A DNA stretch of 64,000 bases, from assembly GCA_900016675.1 (NCBI GenBank), contig LN483070.1, positions 806,001-870,000 on the forward strand, written 5' to 3'. This document shows positions 38,592 to 46,360 of this stretch, piece after piece. The first letter of the stretch is position 1. Each line of letters opens with the position of its first letter. The translations under genes and the position numbers were made by a program. This stretch comes from Arthrobacter saudimassiliensis. GTDB taxonomy: Bacteria; Actinomycetota; Actinomycetes; Actinomycetales; Micrococcaceae. Below the pieces are notes generated by a model. The model was not told the DNA's origin, did no database searches, and was given only the letters and a program-made list of their open reading frames with translations.

Positions 38592-40097
38592 GTGGCACGC
38601 CAGGATGAAACCCCCACACCGGGCCCACGCAGGGAAGGGCCGGCGGAGGGCGCCACCGAGGCCCCCGACCCCGCAGCTGCAGCCCAGGCGGAGGAGAAGG
38701 CCAGCCCCGCCGGGCCCGACGGCGAAGCGCCGGACCACGACCACGACGCCTGGGACGCGGCATTCGCCGCCGCCCTGCCCGACAGCGGCGCGCAGCCGGC
38801 CCGCACGGAGGGCGCTGCAGGCGCGTCCCCCGACGAAACCGCACGGCGGGCGGCCCCCGGCTCCGACTCCGTTCGCGACTCGGTTCGCGACGCCGAGGCT
38901 TCCGAGGCTCCCGAGGCCGGCGGCATTCGGGAGGCCGCTGTCGTTCCCGACACCGAAACGGCCTCCCGTGCCGGCACCGTTCCCGGCGGGCACCCTTCGC
39001 TGGCCCAGCGCAGCTCGCTGCCGATGCGGCGGGCCAGCACCCTGCCGGACATCAGCCGCCTGGAGCGCGCCAAGGGGGAGGACTCCGCCGGGACCGCAAG
39101 CACCCCGGAGCCTGACCCGACCCCCCAGCCGGCCACCGCAGATGCCCGGACCGCTGCGCAGGCCCCTGCAGACGGCGCCGCTAAAGCCTCCACCGCTGCC
39201 GTATCGGCAGCTGCGGCGTCAGCCGGAGCGCACGCCGCCTCTCCGCAGGGCCGGGACGGCCGGACGGACGACGACGCCGCCGACGGCAGCGACGCCGACG
39301 GCCTGACCGCCGAAGAAGCGGCGGAGGCGCGGCGCCGGGCCGCGGAACGTGAAGCCGCAGCCGACCCCCGGCCGGTGCTGGCCCGCGTGCTGCAGGTGAT
39401 GATCGCGGTCTTCTTCCCTGTCATGCTGCTGGCCGCCGCGATCCGCGCGGTCGCCACCCCGCTGTTCCTCTGGGTTGAGTACCATCGCCCCGGGTTCCCC
39501 GCAGACGCCTACGGTTTCAGCACCGAGGACCGCATGACCTACGGGTCCTATGCCGTGGACTACCTGCTGAACTGGTCCGGGCCGCGCTACCTGGGTGACC
39601 TGGTCGCCGCCGACGGCCAGCCGCTGTACCTGGACACCGAGGTCAGCCACATGGCCGACGTCAAGCTCGTGCTGACGGTGGCCTTCCTGACCGCCCTGGG
39701 CATGCTGCTGCTGAGCATCCTCGCCGCCGTCTACCTGGCCCGCCGCAGCCCCGGCGGCATCCGGCGGGCCCTGTTCAGCGGCGCGCTGCTGACCCTGGTG
39801 CTGATCGGCGCCCTCGTGGTCACGGCCGTGCTGAGCTGGGAGCAGTTCTTCACGCAGATGCACAATGTCTTCTTCGCCCAGGGCAACTGGACCTTCCGCC
39901 TCGACGACACCCTGATCCGCCTCTTCCCGGCCCAGTTCTGGATGGACGCGGGAATCGCCATTGCCGGGATCGTTCTCCTGGTCTGCGTGGCGGTGCTGGC
40001 CGCCGCGTGGCCCACCCGACGCCGTCGGGAGAAGGACCGGCAGGCCCGCGAAGCGGTGCGGCTTCGCCGCAAGGCAGCCCTTGAGGACGTGCACTGA
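38592..40097 (+). CDS. DUF1461 (TIGR01906) membrane protein with long disordered N-terminus
   Basis: A 501-residue protein. Residues 1-~262 are a low-complexity, acidic, Ala/Pro/Glu/Asp-rich region with short repeats (DSVRDSVRD). Residues ~265-480 form a TIGR01906/DUF1461 membrane domain with four or five helices and extracytoplasmic segments (FSTEDRMTYGSYAVDYLLNW, WEQFFTQMHNVFF). The tail is basic. The function of the family is unknown. GTG start behind AAAGGAAG, and the upstream TAGTGT at 38513 may be its -10. Ends before a terminator. Confidence 0.82.
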   Translation: MARQDETPTPGPRREGPAEGATEAPDPAAAAQAEEKASPAGPDGEAPDHDHDAWDAAFAAALPDSGAQPARTEGAAGASPDETARRAAPGSDSVRDSVRDAEASEAPEAGGIREAAVVPDTETASRAGTVPGGHPSLAQRSSLPMRRASTLPDISRLERAKGEDSAGTASTPEPDPTPQPATADARTAAQAPADGAAKASTAAVSAAAASAGAHAASPQGRDGRTDDDAADGSDADGLTAEEAAEARRRAAEREAAADPRPVLARVLQVMIAVFFPVMLLAAAIRAVATPLFLWVEYHRPGFPADAYGFSTEDRMTYGSYAVDYLLNWSGPRYLGDLVAADGQPLYLDTEVSHMADVKLVLTVAFLTALGMLLLSILAAVYLARRSPGGIRRALFSGALLTLVLIGALVVTAVLSWEQFFTQMHNVFFAQGNWTFRLDDTLIRLFPAQFWMDAGIAIAGIVLLVCVAVLAAAWPTRRRREKDRQAREAVRLRRKAALEDVH

Positions 40098-40119
40098 CGG
40101 GTATGGACCCCGCAGGCGC

Positions 40120-40161
40120 CAAGGCCCCCGGCCGCCCCGTCAGGGGAAGCCGGGGGCCTTG
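40120..40161. terminator. Terminator between the DUF1461 gene and the acyl-CoA ligase gene
   Basis: A perfect 13-bp inverted repeat (40120-40132 with 40149-40161) plus inner CCCC/GGGG pairing. It lies between convergent genes. Confidence 0.8.
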
Positions 40162-40187
40162 ATGCACGGCACGGACGTCGGGCGCGG

Positions 40188-42023
40188 CTACCGGGCGTAG
40201 AGCAGTTCCACCTCGGCGGCATGGTCCGCGATGACCGCGTTGCGGCGCAGCTTCAGGGTGGCGGTCAGGTGCCCCGATTCCAGGGAGAAGTCCCGGCCCA
40301 GCGTCCGGAACCTGCGGATCTGTTCCGCCCGGGAAACGGTGGCGTTGGCGGCGTCGATCGCCTGCTGGACCTGTTCCAGCACCCGCGGATCATCCGCGGC
40401 GGGCACCGCGGGAAGCCCCTTTTCCCGGGCCCAGGCGGCCATCTCCTCCTCGTCGAGGGTGATCAGCGCGGCGACGTAGGGCCGGCCCTCGCCGACGACG
40501 ACCACCTGGGACACCAGCCGGTGCTCCCGGATCTTCTCCTCAAGCGGGCCGGGGGCGACGTTCTTGCCCCCGGCGGTCACCAGCAGGTCCTTCTTGCGGC
40601 CGGTGATCGTGAGGAATCCGTCGTCGTCCAGGGTGCCGACGTCGCCGGTGTGGAACCAGCCGCCGGCAAACGCCTCCGCGGTGGCCTCGGGGTTGTTGTG
40701 GTAGCCGCGGAACACGCCCGCCCCGGAGGCCAGCACCTCACCGTCGTCGGCGATGCGGACACTGGTGCCCGGCATCGGCAGGCCGACGCTGCCGACCCGG
40801 GTCAGCGGGACCGTGTTGACCGAGAGGGGCGCGGTCGTTTCGGTCAGGCCGTAGCCCTCCAAAACCGTGATGCCCGCGCCGCGGAAGAAATGGGCGAGGG
40901 TGGGGGACAGGGCGCTCGCCCCGGAGATGGCAATCTTCAGCTGCCCGCCGAAGGCCGCCCGCACCCGCGGAAAGAGGAGCCGGTCGAACACCGCGTGCCG
41001 GGCCCTGAGCGCCGGCGAGGGGCCGCGGCCGCCGCGGCGGGCGCGGTCGGTGGCTTCCGAATAGGCGATTGCCGTGGCCGACGCCGCCCGGAACAGCCTG
41101 CCCTTGCCCGCGGCCTCGGCCTTCGCCGCCGCACCGGCATGGATCTTCTCGAAGATCCGGGGCACTGCGAGGATGAAGGTGGGCCGGAAGGACGCCATGT
41201 CCTCCATGAGGTCGTTCGGGCTGCTGTGCCCCAGCCGGATGCCGCTGGCGATGCAGCCCACCTGCACCGCGCGGGCCAGGACGTGGGCCAGGGGCAGGAA
41301 CATCAGGGTGCTGGAGCCTTCGGGCTTGAGCATCTCTGGCAGGAACTCGGGAACGTTGACCGCGAAGAGCGCGAAGTTGCCGTGCGTGATCTCGCAGCCC
41401 TTGGGACGCCCGGTGGTGCCGGAGGTGTACACCATCGAGGCGACGTCGGCCAGGCCCGGCTTGGACCGCGCGGCCTCCAGCTCCTCGTCGGTGACCGGAG
41501 CGCCGGCGGCGCGCACGCCGTCCAGCGATTCCGGCCCCCCGCCCTCCATCAGCCACAGCCCGACGCCGGCGCCCGACGCCGCCGCGGCGGCGCGCACGAC
41601 GGCGGCCTTGCGGGCATCCTCCACGAACACATGGGAGGCACCGGAGTCCTGGAGGATCCATTCCACCTGGCTGGCGGAGGAGGTCTCATAGATCGGCACC
41701 GTGACCGCTCCGGCGAACCAGATCGCCACGTCCACCAGGGTCCACTCATAGCGGGTCCGGGACATGACCGCCACGCTGTCGCCGGGCTGCACGCCGAGCC
41801 CGATCAGCCCCTTGGCGAGGTCGGAGACCTGGGCCAGGAACTGCGCGGCGCTGATGTCCTGCCAGCGGCCCTGCTCATCCTTGACGGCGTAGAGCGGCCG
41901 CCCGGGCGCTTCGGCGTGGACCTTCAGGAGCAGGTCTGTGGTGTTGGATCCCTCAGGCAGATGGACGAGCAGATCCGTGGCGGACTCGCGCAACCGCGGC
42001 CTCACTTTCCGTGCTTGTGGCAC
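40188..42023 (-). CDS. Long-chain fatty acid-CoA ligase (AMP-binding)
   Basis: A 611-residue ANL-superfamily enzyme that activates fatty acids to acyl-CoA. Motifs: the P-loop YTSGTTGRPKGCEITHGN (about 197-214), EGYGLTETTAP, GWFHTGDVG, and the C-terminal GRKKDLLVTAGGKNV hinge. Length and order match the FadD15/FAA1 type. GTG start 9 nt after the mannosyltransferase stop with only a weak A-rich ribosome-binding site; the two genes are probably co-transcribed. Confidence 0.92.
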   Translation of the reverse strand: MPQARKVRPRLRESATDLLVHLPEGSNTTDLLLKVHAEAPGRPLYAVKDEQGRWQDISAAQFLAQVSDLAKGLIGLGVQPGDSVAVMSRTRYEWTLVDVAIWFAGAVTVPIYETSSASQVEWILQDSGASHVFVEDARKAAVVRAAAAASGAGVGLWLMEGGGPESLDGVRAAGAPVTDEELEAARSKPGLADVASMVYTSGTTGRPKGCEITHGNFALFAVNVPEFLPEMLKPEGSSTLMFLPLAHVLARAVQVGCIASGIRLGHSSPNDLMEDMASFRPTFILAVPRIFEKIHAGAAAKAEAAGKGRLFRAASATAIAYSEATDRARRGGRGPSPALRARHAVFDRLLFPRVRAAFGGQLKIAISGASALSPTLAHFFRGAGITVLEGYGLTETTAPLSVNTVPLTRVGSVGLPMPGTSVRIADDGEVLASGAGVFRGYHNNPEATAEAFAGGWFHTGDVGTLDDDGFLTITGRKKDLLVTAGGKNVAPGPLEEKIREHRLVSQVVVVGEGRPYVAALITLDEEEMAAWAREKGLPAVPAADDPRVLEQVQQAIDAANATVSRAEQIRRFRTLGRDFSLESGHLTATLKLRRNAVIADHAAEVELLYAR

Positions 42024-42032
42024 TTTTTGTTG

Positions 42033-43652
42033 CTAGATCCAGCTGGGCATCCACATGCGGAGCCGCCAGTCAGGATACGGGATAACCTCGGCCGTCCAGA
42101 CCGGCACGAAGAACGCCGAGACCAGCAGCACGGCCACCAGGTACGCCCCGACGGCATACAGTCCGATCCGCCGGCGTCGGGCCGGAGCTTCGGGGGCTCC
42201 GGCGGCCAGCCCCAGCACGTAGGTCAGCCCCAGCACCAGGAAGGGCAGGAAAGAGACGGCGTAGAAGTAAAACATGGTTCGGTCCGGAAACGCGAACCAG
42301 GGCAGGTATCCGGCCGCGACGCCGGCCAGCACCGCGCCGGCGCGCCAGTCCCGGCGCCCCAGCCACCACAGCAGCAGCAGCGGCAGGCACAGGGCGGCCG
42401 CCCACCAGATCAGCGGATTGCCCACGGAGGTGACGGCGGCAGAACAGCTGGCCGCGGCGCAGCCGGCGTCGCCGTCCGCGTAGGTTTCGTAGTGGAAGGA
42501 GGTGGGCCGGCCCAGCAGCAGCCAGCTCCAGGCGCTCGACTCGTAGGGATGGTCCGATCCCAGCCCGTTGTGGAAGACGAAGGCGCTGCGGTGGTAGTCG
42601 GCGAGGGACCGCAGCGGCGCCGGCAGCCACTGCCAGCCCTCGCCGGGGTTCTGCCCGGCCCAGGTCCGGTTGTAGGCGCCGTCGGAGCGGAACCAGCCGG
42701 TCCACGCCGCGAGGTAGGAGGCCAGGGCCGCCGGAAGCAGGGTGAAGAACGCCGGCAGTCCGTCCTTCAGCACGCCGGCGGGCAGCCAGAGCCGGACGCC
42801 CGCCACCCGCCGCGCCGAAACATCCCAGAGCACGCTCATCAGCCCGAACACGGCCACGAAGGCCAGCGCCGACCACTTGGTACCGACGGCCAGGCCCAGG
42901 CACAGGCCCGCCGCCAGCCGCCACGGACGCCACAGCATCCACGGACCCCAGGCCGGTGAGACGCCCGGCGCCCCGCCGCGCACGTCTTCCTCCAGGCGGG
43001 CGGCCAGCCGCCGTCGGCCGTCATAGCGGTCCAGCAGCAGGGCGCCGAAGCCGGCAACGATCCAGAAGGTGAGGAACACGTCGAGCAGCGAGGTGCGCGA
43101 ATGCACCAGATGGTGTCCGTCCACGGCGAGCAGCAGCCCGGCAGTGAAGCCAAGGGCGGGTGAACGGAACATGCGCCAGGCGATCAGGGCAACCAGCAGG
43201 ACCGTGAGGCAGCCGGCCGCAGCCGCACCGAACCGCCAGCCGAACGCATTGTCCGCGCCGAACAGATGCATGCCGAGCGCGATCATCCACTTGCCGACCG
43301 GTGGATGGACCACATACTCGGGTTCATCGAGCGGCCCGACGGGGGAACCGGAGTTGAACGAGTCGTTGGCGTCCTCCGGCCAGGCCCGCTCATAGCCGGA
43401 CTGCAGGTAGGAAAAGGCGTCCTTCACGTAGTACGTCTCGTCGAACACCAGGCTGGACGGCTCGCCCAGCCGGGTGAAGCGCAGGATCCCGGCGACGACG
43501 GCGGCGGCCAGCGCGGCGATCCAGCCGGCGGCCCGGCGGTCCAGGCGCAGCGCTCCGAGGCGCTCCACCAGGACGGGGTACCGGAACGCGGCGGCCGGGT
43601 CCTGGAGCAGCGGCGCGGCCGGACGCAGGCCGACGGTCGTAGCAGGGCTCAC
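42033..43652 (-). CDS. Dolichyl/polyprenyl-phosphate-mannose:protein mannosyltransferase (GT39)
   Basis: Polyprenyl-phosphomannose-dependent protein O-mannosyltransferase, 539 residues. The catalytic loop FDETYYVKDAFSY after helix 1, HPPVGKWMI, and a further luminal-type loop with WQWLPAPLRSLADYHRS match the PMT family; about 11 transmembrane helices. It glycosylates exported proteins, using mannose that ManA can supply. The GTG at 43652 is chosen over GTG 43661 because the latter lies inside the TAAGGT -10 box (43660-43665). Confidence 0.93.
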   Translation of the reverse strand: MSPATTVGLRPAAPLLQDPAAAFRYPVLVERLGALRLDRRAAGWIAALAAAVVAGILRFTRLGEPSSLVFDETYYVKDAFSYLQSGYERAWPEDANDSFNSGSPVGPLDEPEYVVHPPVGKWMIALGMHLFGADNAFGWRFGAAAAGCLTVLLVALIAWRMFRSPALGFTAGLLLAVDGHHLVHSRTSLLDVFLTFWIVAGFGALLLDRYDGRRRLAARLEEDVRGGAPGVSPAWGPWMLWRPWRLAAGLCLGLAVGTKWSALAFVAVFGLMSVLWDVSARRVAGVRLWLPAGVLKDGLPAFFTLLPAALASYLAAWTGWFRSDGAYNRTWAGQNPGEGWQWLPAPLRSLADYHRSAFVFHNGLGSDHPYESSAWSWLLLGRPTSFHYETYADGDAGCAAASCSAAVTSVGNPLIWWAAALCLPLLLLWWLGRRDWRAGAVLAGVAAGYLPWFAFPDRTMFYFYAVSFLPFLVLGLTYVLGLAAGAPEAPARRRRIGLYAVGAYLVAVLLVSAFFVPVWTAEVIPYPDWRLRMWMPSWI

Positions 43653-43659
43653 GCGCTCC

Positions 43660-43665
43660 ACCTTA
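43660..43665 (-). promoter_or_regulatory. -10 box of the protein mannosyltransferase gene (leaderless)
   Basis: TAAGGT on the minus strand, 7 nt before the GTG at 43652. It lies only 10 bp from the divergent rsmI -10 box. Confidence 0.6.
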
Positions 43666-43675
43666 GCCGCTCGCG

Positions 43676-43681
43676 TAGGGT
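43676..43681 (+). promoter_or_regulatory. -10 box of rsmI (leaderless)
   Basis: TAGGGT followed after 6 nt by the GTG at 43688. Confidence 0.6.
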
Positions 43682-43687
43682 AGGAGA

Positions 43688-44641
43688 GTGGATACAGGCA
43701 CCCCCGAAGGCACCGGCGACATTCCCCGCAACGACACCCGCAGCACCGGCGGCGGTGCCGTGATGGGCCGCGGACCGGGCGCGGGTTCAGGATCGGGAGG
43801 GATCGTCCTGGCCGCCACCCCGATCGGAAACATGGGCGACGCCACACCGCGCCTGGTGGAGCTGCTGCAGACCGCCGACATCGTCGCGGCAGAGGACACC
43901 CGGCGCCTGCACCGGCTCGTCTCCGCCCTCGGCATCACCGTGTCCGGCCGGACGATCAGCTACCACGAGCACAACGAAACCACCCGCACCGCGGAGCTGC
44001 TCGCCGCGGTCCGAGACGGCGCCACCCTGCTCGTGGTGACCGACGCCGGCATGCCGGCGGTCTCGGATCCGGGCTTCCGGCTGGTGGCCGCCGCGGTCGA
44101 ACAGGACCTTCCGGTGACCGCAGCACCCGGCGCGTCCGCCGTCCTGACGGCCCTTGCCCTGTCCGGGCTGCCGACCGACCGGTTCTGCTTCGAGGGTTTC
44201 CTGCCGCGCAAGGCCGGCGACCGCGCCGCGCGGCTCGCGGAACTGGCCGGGGAGCGGCGGACCATGGTCTTCTTCGAGGCGCCGCACCGGCTCGAGGTGA
44301 TGCTGCGTGCCCTGGACGAGGCCTTCGGCCCGGAGCGCCGCGCGGCAGTGGCCCGCGAACTGACGAAGCTGCATGAGCAGGTGCTGCGCGGGCCGCTGCG
44401 CCGGCTGCTGGAATGGGCCGAGGACTCGGAGGTGCGCGGCGAAATCGCGGTCGTGGTCGAAGGGGCGCCGGAACCGGAACCGGCCCGGCCCGAGGACCAC
44501 GTGGCGGCGGTCAACGCCCTCGTCGCCGACGGGTCCCGGCTCAAGGATGCCGTCGCCGCGGTCGCGGCCGACGCCCGCGTCAGCCGACGCGAACTCTACG
44601 AGGCTGTCCTGCACACCCGCAGCGCGCCGCCCTCCTCCTGA
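43688..44641 (+). CDS. rsmI: 16S rRNA (cytidine(1402)-2'-O)-methyltransferase
   Basis: SAM-dependent methyltransferase that 2'-O-methylates C1402 at the ribosomal P site. The 317-residue protein has a ~36-residue Gly/Thr-rich N-terminal extension, then the conserved start IVLAATPIGNMGDATPR, the AEDTRR motif, SYHEHNE, VVTDAGMPAVSDPG and the glycine-rich AAPGASAVLTALALSGLP. A C-terminal RsmI HTH-like segment follows. Divergent from the mannosyltransferase, with starts only 35 bp apart. Confidence 0.94.
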   Translation: MDTGTPEGTGDIPRNDTRSTGGGAVMGRGPGAGSGSGGIVLAATPIGNMGDATPRLVELLQTADIVAAEDTRRLHRLVSALGITVSGRTISYHEHNETTRTAELLAAVRDGATLLVVTDAGMPAVSDPGFRLVAAAVEQDLPVTAAPGASAVLTALALSGLPTDRFCFEGFLPRKAGDRAARLAELAGERRTMVFFEAPHRLEVMLRALDEAFGPERRAAVARELTKLHEQVLRGPLRRLLEWAEDSEVRGEIAVVVEGAPEPEPARPEDHVAAVNALVADGSRLKDAVAAVAADARVSRRELYEAVLHTRSAPPSS

Positions 44642-44670
44642 CCGGCACGGCCGGCCCTGCCGCCGCAGGC

Positions 44671-44746
44671 TGTGCGGCTGCACAACCGCGGGCGCCCGTC
44701 ACAGTGCAGCACTGTATTTACAGTATTTGCCCGCGCCACTTACGGT
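44671..44746 (+). promoter_or_regulatory. Promoter and clustered palindromes upstream of the aldehyde dehydrogenase
   Basis: Promoter: TTACAG (44718-44723), 17-bp spacer, TACGGT (44741-44746). Three inverted repeats are packed in front of it: TGTGC-GGCT-GCACA (44671-44684), ACAGTGC-A-GCACTGT (44701-44715) and ACTGTA-TT-TACAGT (44711-44724). The last two share ACTGT and the third covers the -35 box. This looks like a cooperative operator. No regulator gene is adjacent. Confidence 0.65.
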
Positions 44747-44804
44747 GAAGACAATCACCCGGGCACCTGCCCGCACCCATCCGCCGAATCTGGAGGCTAC
44801 ATCC

Positions 44805-46286
44805 ATGGCTATTACCGCTGAGCGCGAGGCGCAACTGCTGGCGACCGTCCCCACCGGACTGCTGATCAACGGCGAGTGGCGTGAGGCAGCGGGCGGAAAG
44901 ACCTTCGACGTCGAGGATCCGGCCACCGGCAAGGTGCTGCTCAGCATCGCGGATGCCTCCACCGAGGACGGCGCGGCCGCGATGGACGCCGCCGCGGCCG
45001 CCCAGGACGCGTGGGCCCGTACCGCTCCCCGTGAGCGCGGAGAGATTCTGCGCCGCGCCTTTGAACTGGTCACCGAGCGCGCCGAGGACTTCGCGCTGCT
45101 GATGACCCTGGAAATGGGCAAGCCGCTGGCCGAGGCCCGCGGCGAGGTCGCCTACGGCGCCGAGTTCCTGCGCTGGTTCTCCGAAGAGGCCGTGCGCATC
45201 TCCGGCCGCTACGCGACCGCCCCGGACGGCAAGTCCCGCCTGATGGTCACCAAGAAGCCGGTGGGTCCCTGCCTGCTGATCACCCCCTGGAACTTCCCGC
45301 TGGCGATGGCCACCCGCAAGATCGCCCCTGCGGTCGCCGCCGGCTGCACCATGGTGCTCAAGCCCGCCAAGCTCACCCCGCTCACCAGCCAGCTGTTCGC
45401 CGCCGTCATGGTCGAGGCCGGGCTGCCCGCGGGCGTGCTCAACGTCGTCTCCACCACGAAGGCCGGCGAGGTCACCGGACCGATCATGAAGGATGACCGG
45501 CTGCGCAAGGTCTCCTTCACCGGCTCCACCCCGGTGGGCCAGGGCCTGATCCGCGACGCCGCTGACAAGGTGCTGCGCACCTCCATGGAACTCGGCGGCA
45601 ACGCCCCGTTCGTGGTCTTCGAGGACGCCGACCTGGACAAGGCCGTGACCGGTGCCATGGCGGCCAAGCTGCGCAACATGGGCGAGGCCTGCACCGCCGC
45701 GAACCGCTTCATCGTGCACGAGTCGGTGGCCGCGGAGTTTTCCGCGAAGTTTGCCGAAAAGGTTGCCGCCATGACCCCGGCCCGCGGCACCGAGGACGAG
45801 TCCAAGGTCGGCCCGCTGATCGACGCCAAGTCCCGTGACAAGGTGCACTCCCTGGTCACCGACGCCGTCGAGCGCGGCGCCAAGGCCGTCGTCGGCGGCG
45901 CCCCGGTGGAAGGCCCCGGCTACTTCTACCAGCCCACCGTGCTGGCCGACGTGCCCGCCGACGCGCAGATCCTCAAGGAGGAGATCTTCGGGCCCGTGGC
46001 CCCGGTGGTCACCTTCTCCACCGAAGACGAAGCCGTCGCCCTGGCCAACAACACCGAGTACGGCCTGGTGGCCTACGTCTTCACCGAGGACCTGAACCGC
46101 GGCCTGCGGATCGGCGAGAAGCTGGAGACCGGCATGCTCGGGCTGAACGCCGGCGTCGTGTCCAACGCGGCCGCCCCGTTCGGCGGCGTGAAGCAGTCCG
46201 GCCTGGGCCGCGAAGGCGGCAACGAAGGCATCGAGGAATACCTCTACACCCAGTACATCGGCATCGCCGACCCGTACGCCTCCTAG
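44805..46286 (+). CDS. gabD: NAD(P)-dependent succinate-semialdehyde dehydrogenase
   Basis: A 493-residue aldehyde dehydrogenase of the GabD group, which oxidises succinate semialdehyde to succinate. Catalytic residues are visible: Glu262 in MELGGNAPF and Cys296 in MGEACTAANR; ITPWNFPLAM forms the cofactor and oxyanion region. The N-terminus LLINGEWREAAGGKTFDVEDPATG is standard. ATG start with GGAGG 8 nt upstream. No GABA transaminase is adjacent, so the substrate is assigned only by family resemblance. Confidence 0.88.
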   Translation: MAITAEREAQLLATVPTGLLINGEWREAAGGKTFDVEDPATGKVLLSIADASTEDGAAAMDAAAAAQDAWARTAPRERGEILRRAFELVTERAEDFALLMTLEMGKPLAEARGEVAYGAEFLRWFSEEAVRISGRYATAPDGKSRLMVTKKPVGPCLLITPWNFPLAMATRKIAPAVAAGCTMVLKPAKLTPLTSQLFAAVMVEAGLPAGVLNVVSTTKAGEVTGPIMKDDRLRKVSFTGSTPVGQGLIRDAADKVLRTSMELGGNAPFVVFEDADLDKAVTGAMAAKLRNMGEACTAANRFIVHESVAAEFSAKFAEKVAAMTPARGTEDESKVGPLIDAKSRDKVHSLVTDAVERGAKAVVGGAPVEGPGYFYQPTVLADVPADAQILKEEIFGPVAPVVTFSTEDEAVALANNTEYGLVAYVFTEDLNRGLRIGEKLETGMLGLNAGVVSNAAAPFGGVKQSGLGREGGNEGIEEYLYTQYIGIADPYAS

Positions 46287-46300
46287 CAGGCACACGGACC

Positions 46301-46337
46301 GAAGGAGCGGGGGCCGCGGTGCGGCCCCCGCTCCTTC
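46301..46337. terminator. Terminator between the aldehyde dehydrogenase and transglutaminase genes
   Basis: A perfect 17-bp inverted repeat (46301-46317 with 46321-46337) with a 3-nt loop, 14 nt after the stop. Convergent genes, probably bidirectional. Confidence 0.9.
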
Positions 46338-46360
46338 CGTCGTGGGGCCCCGTCCCCGTC

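Noticed and set aside
37348-38844. Upstream extension of the RDD gene frame to over 700 residues
   Set aside because: The extension is antisense to the SpoIIM-like gene and not protein-like. ATG 37347 with GGAGGAA is a clear start.
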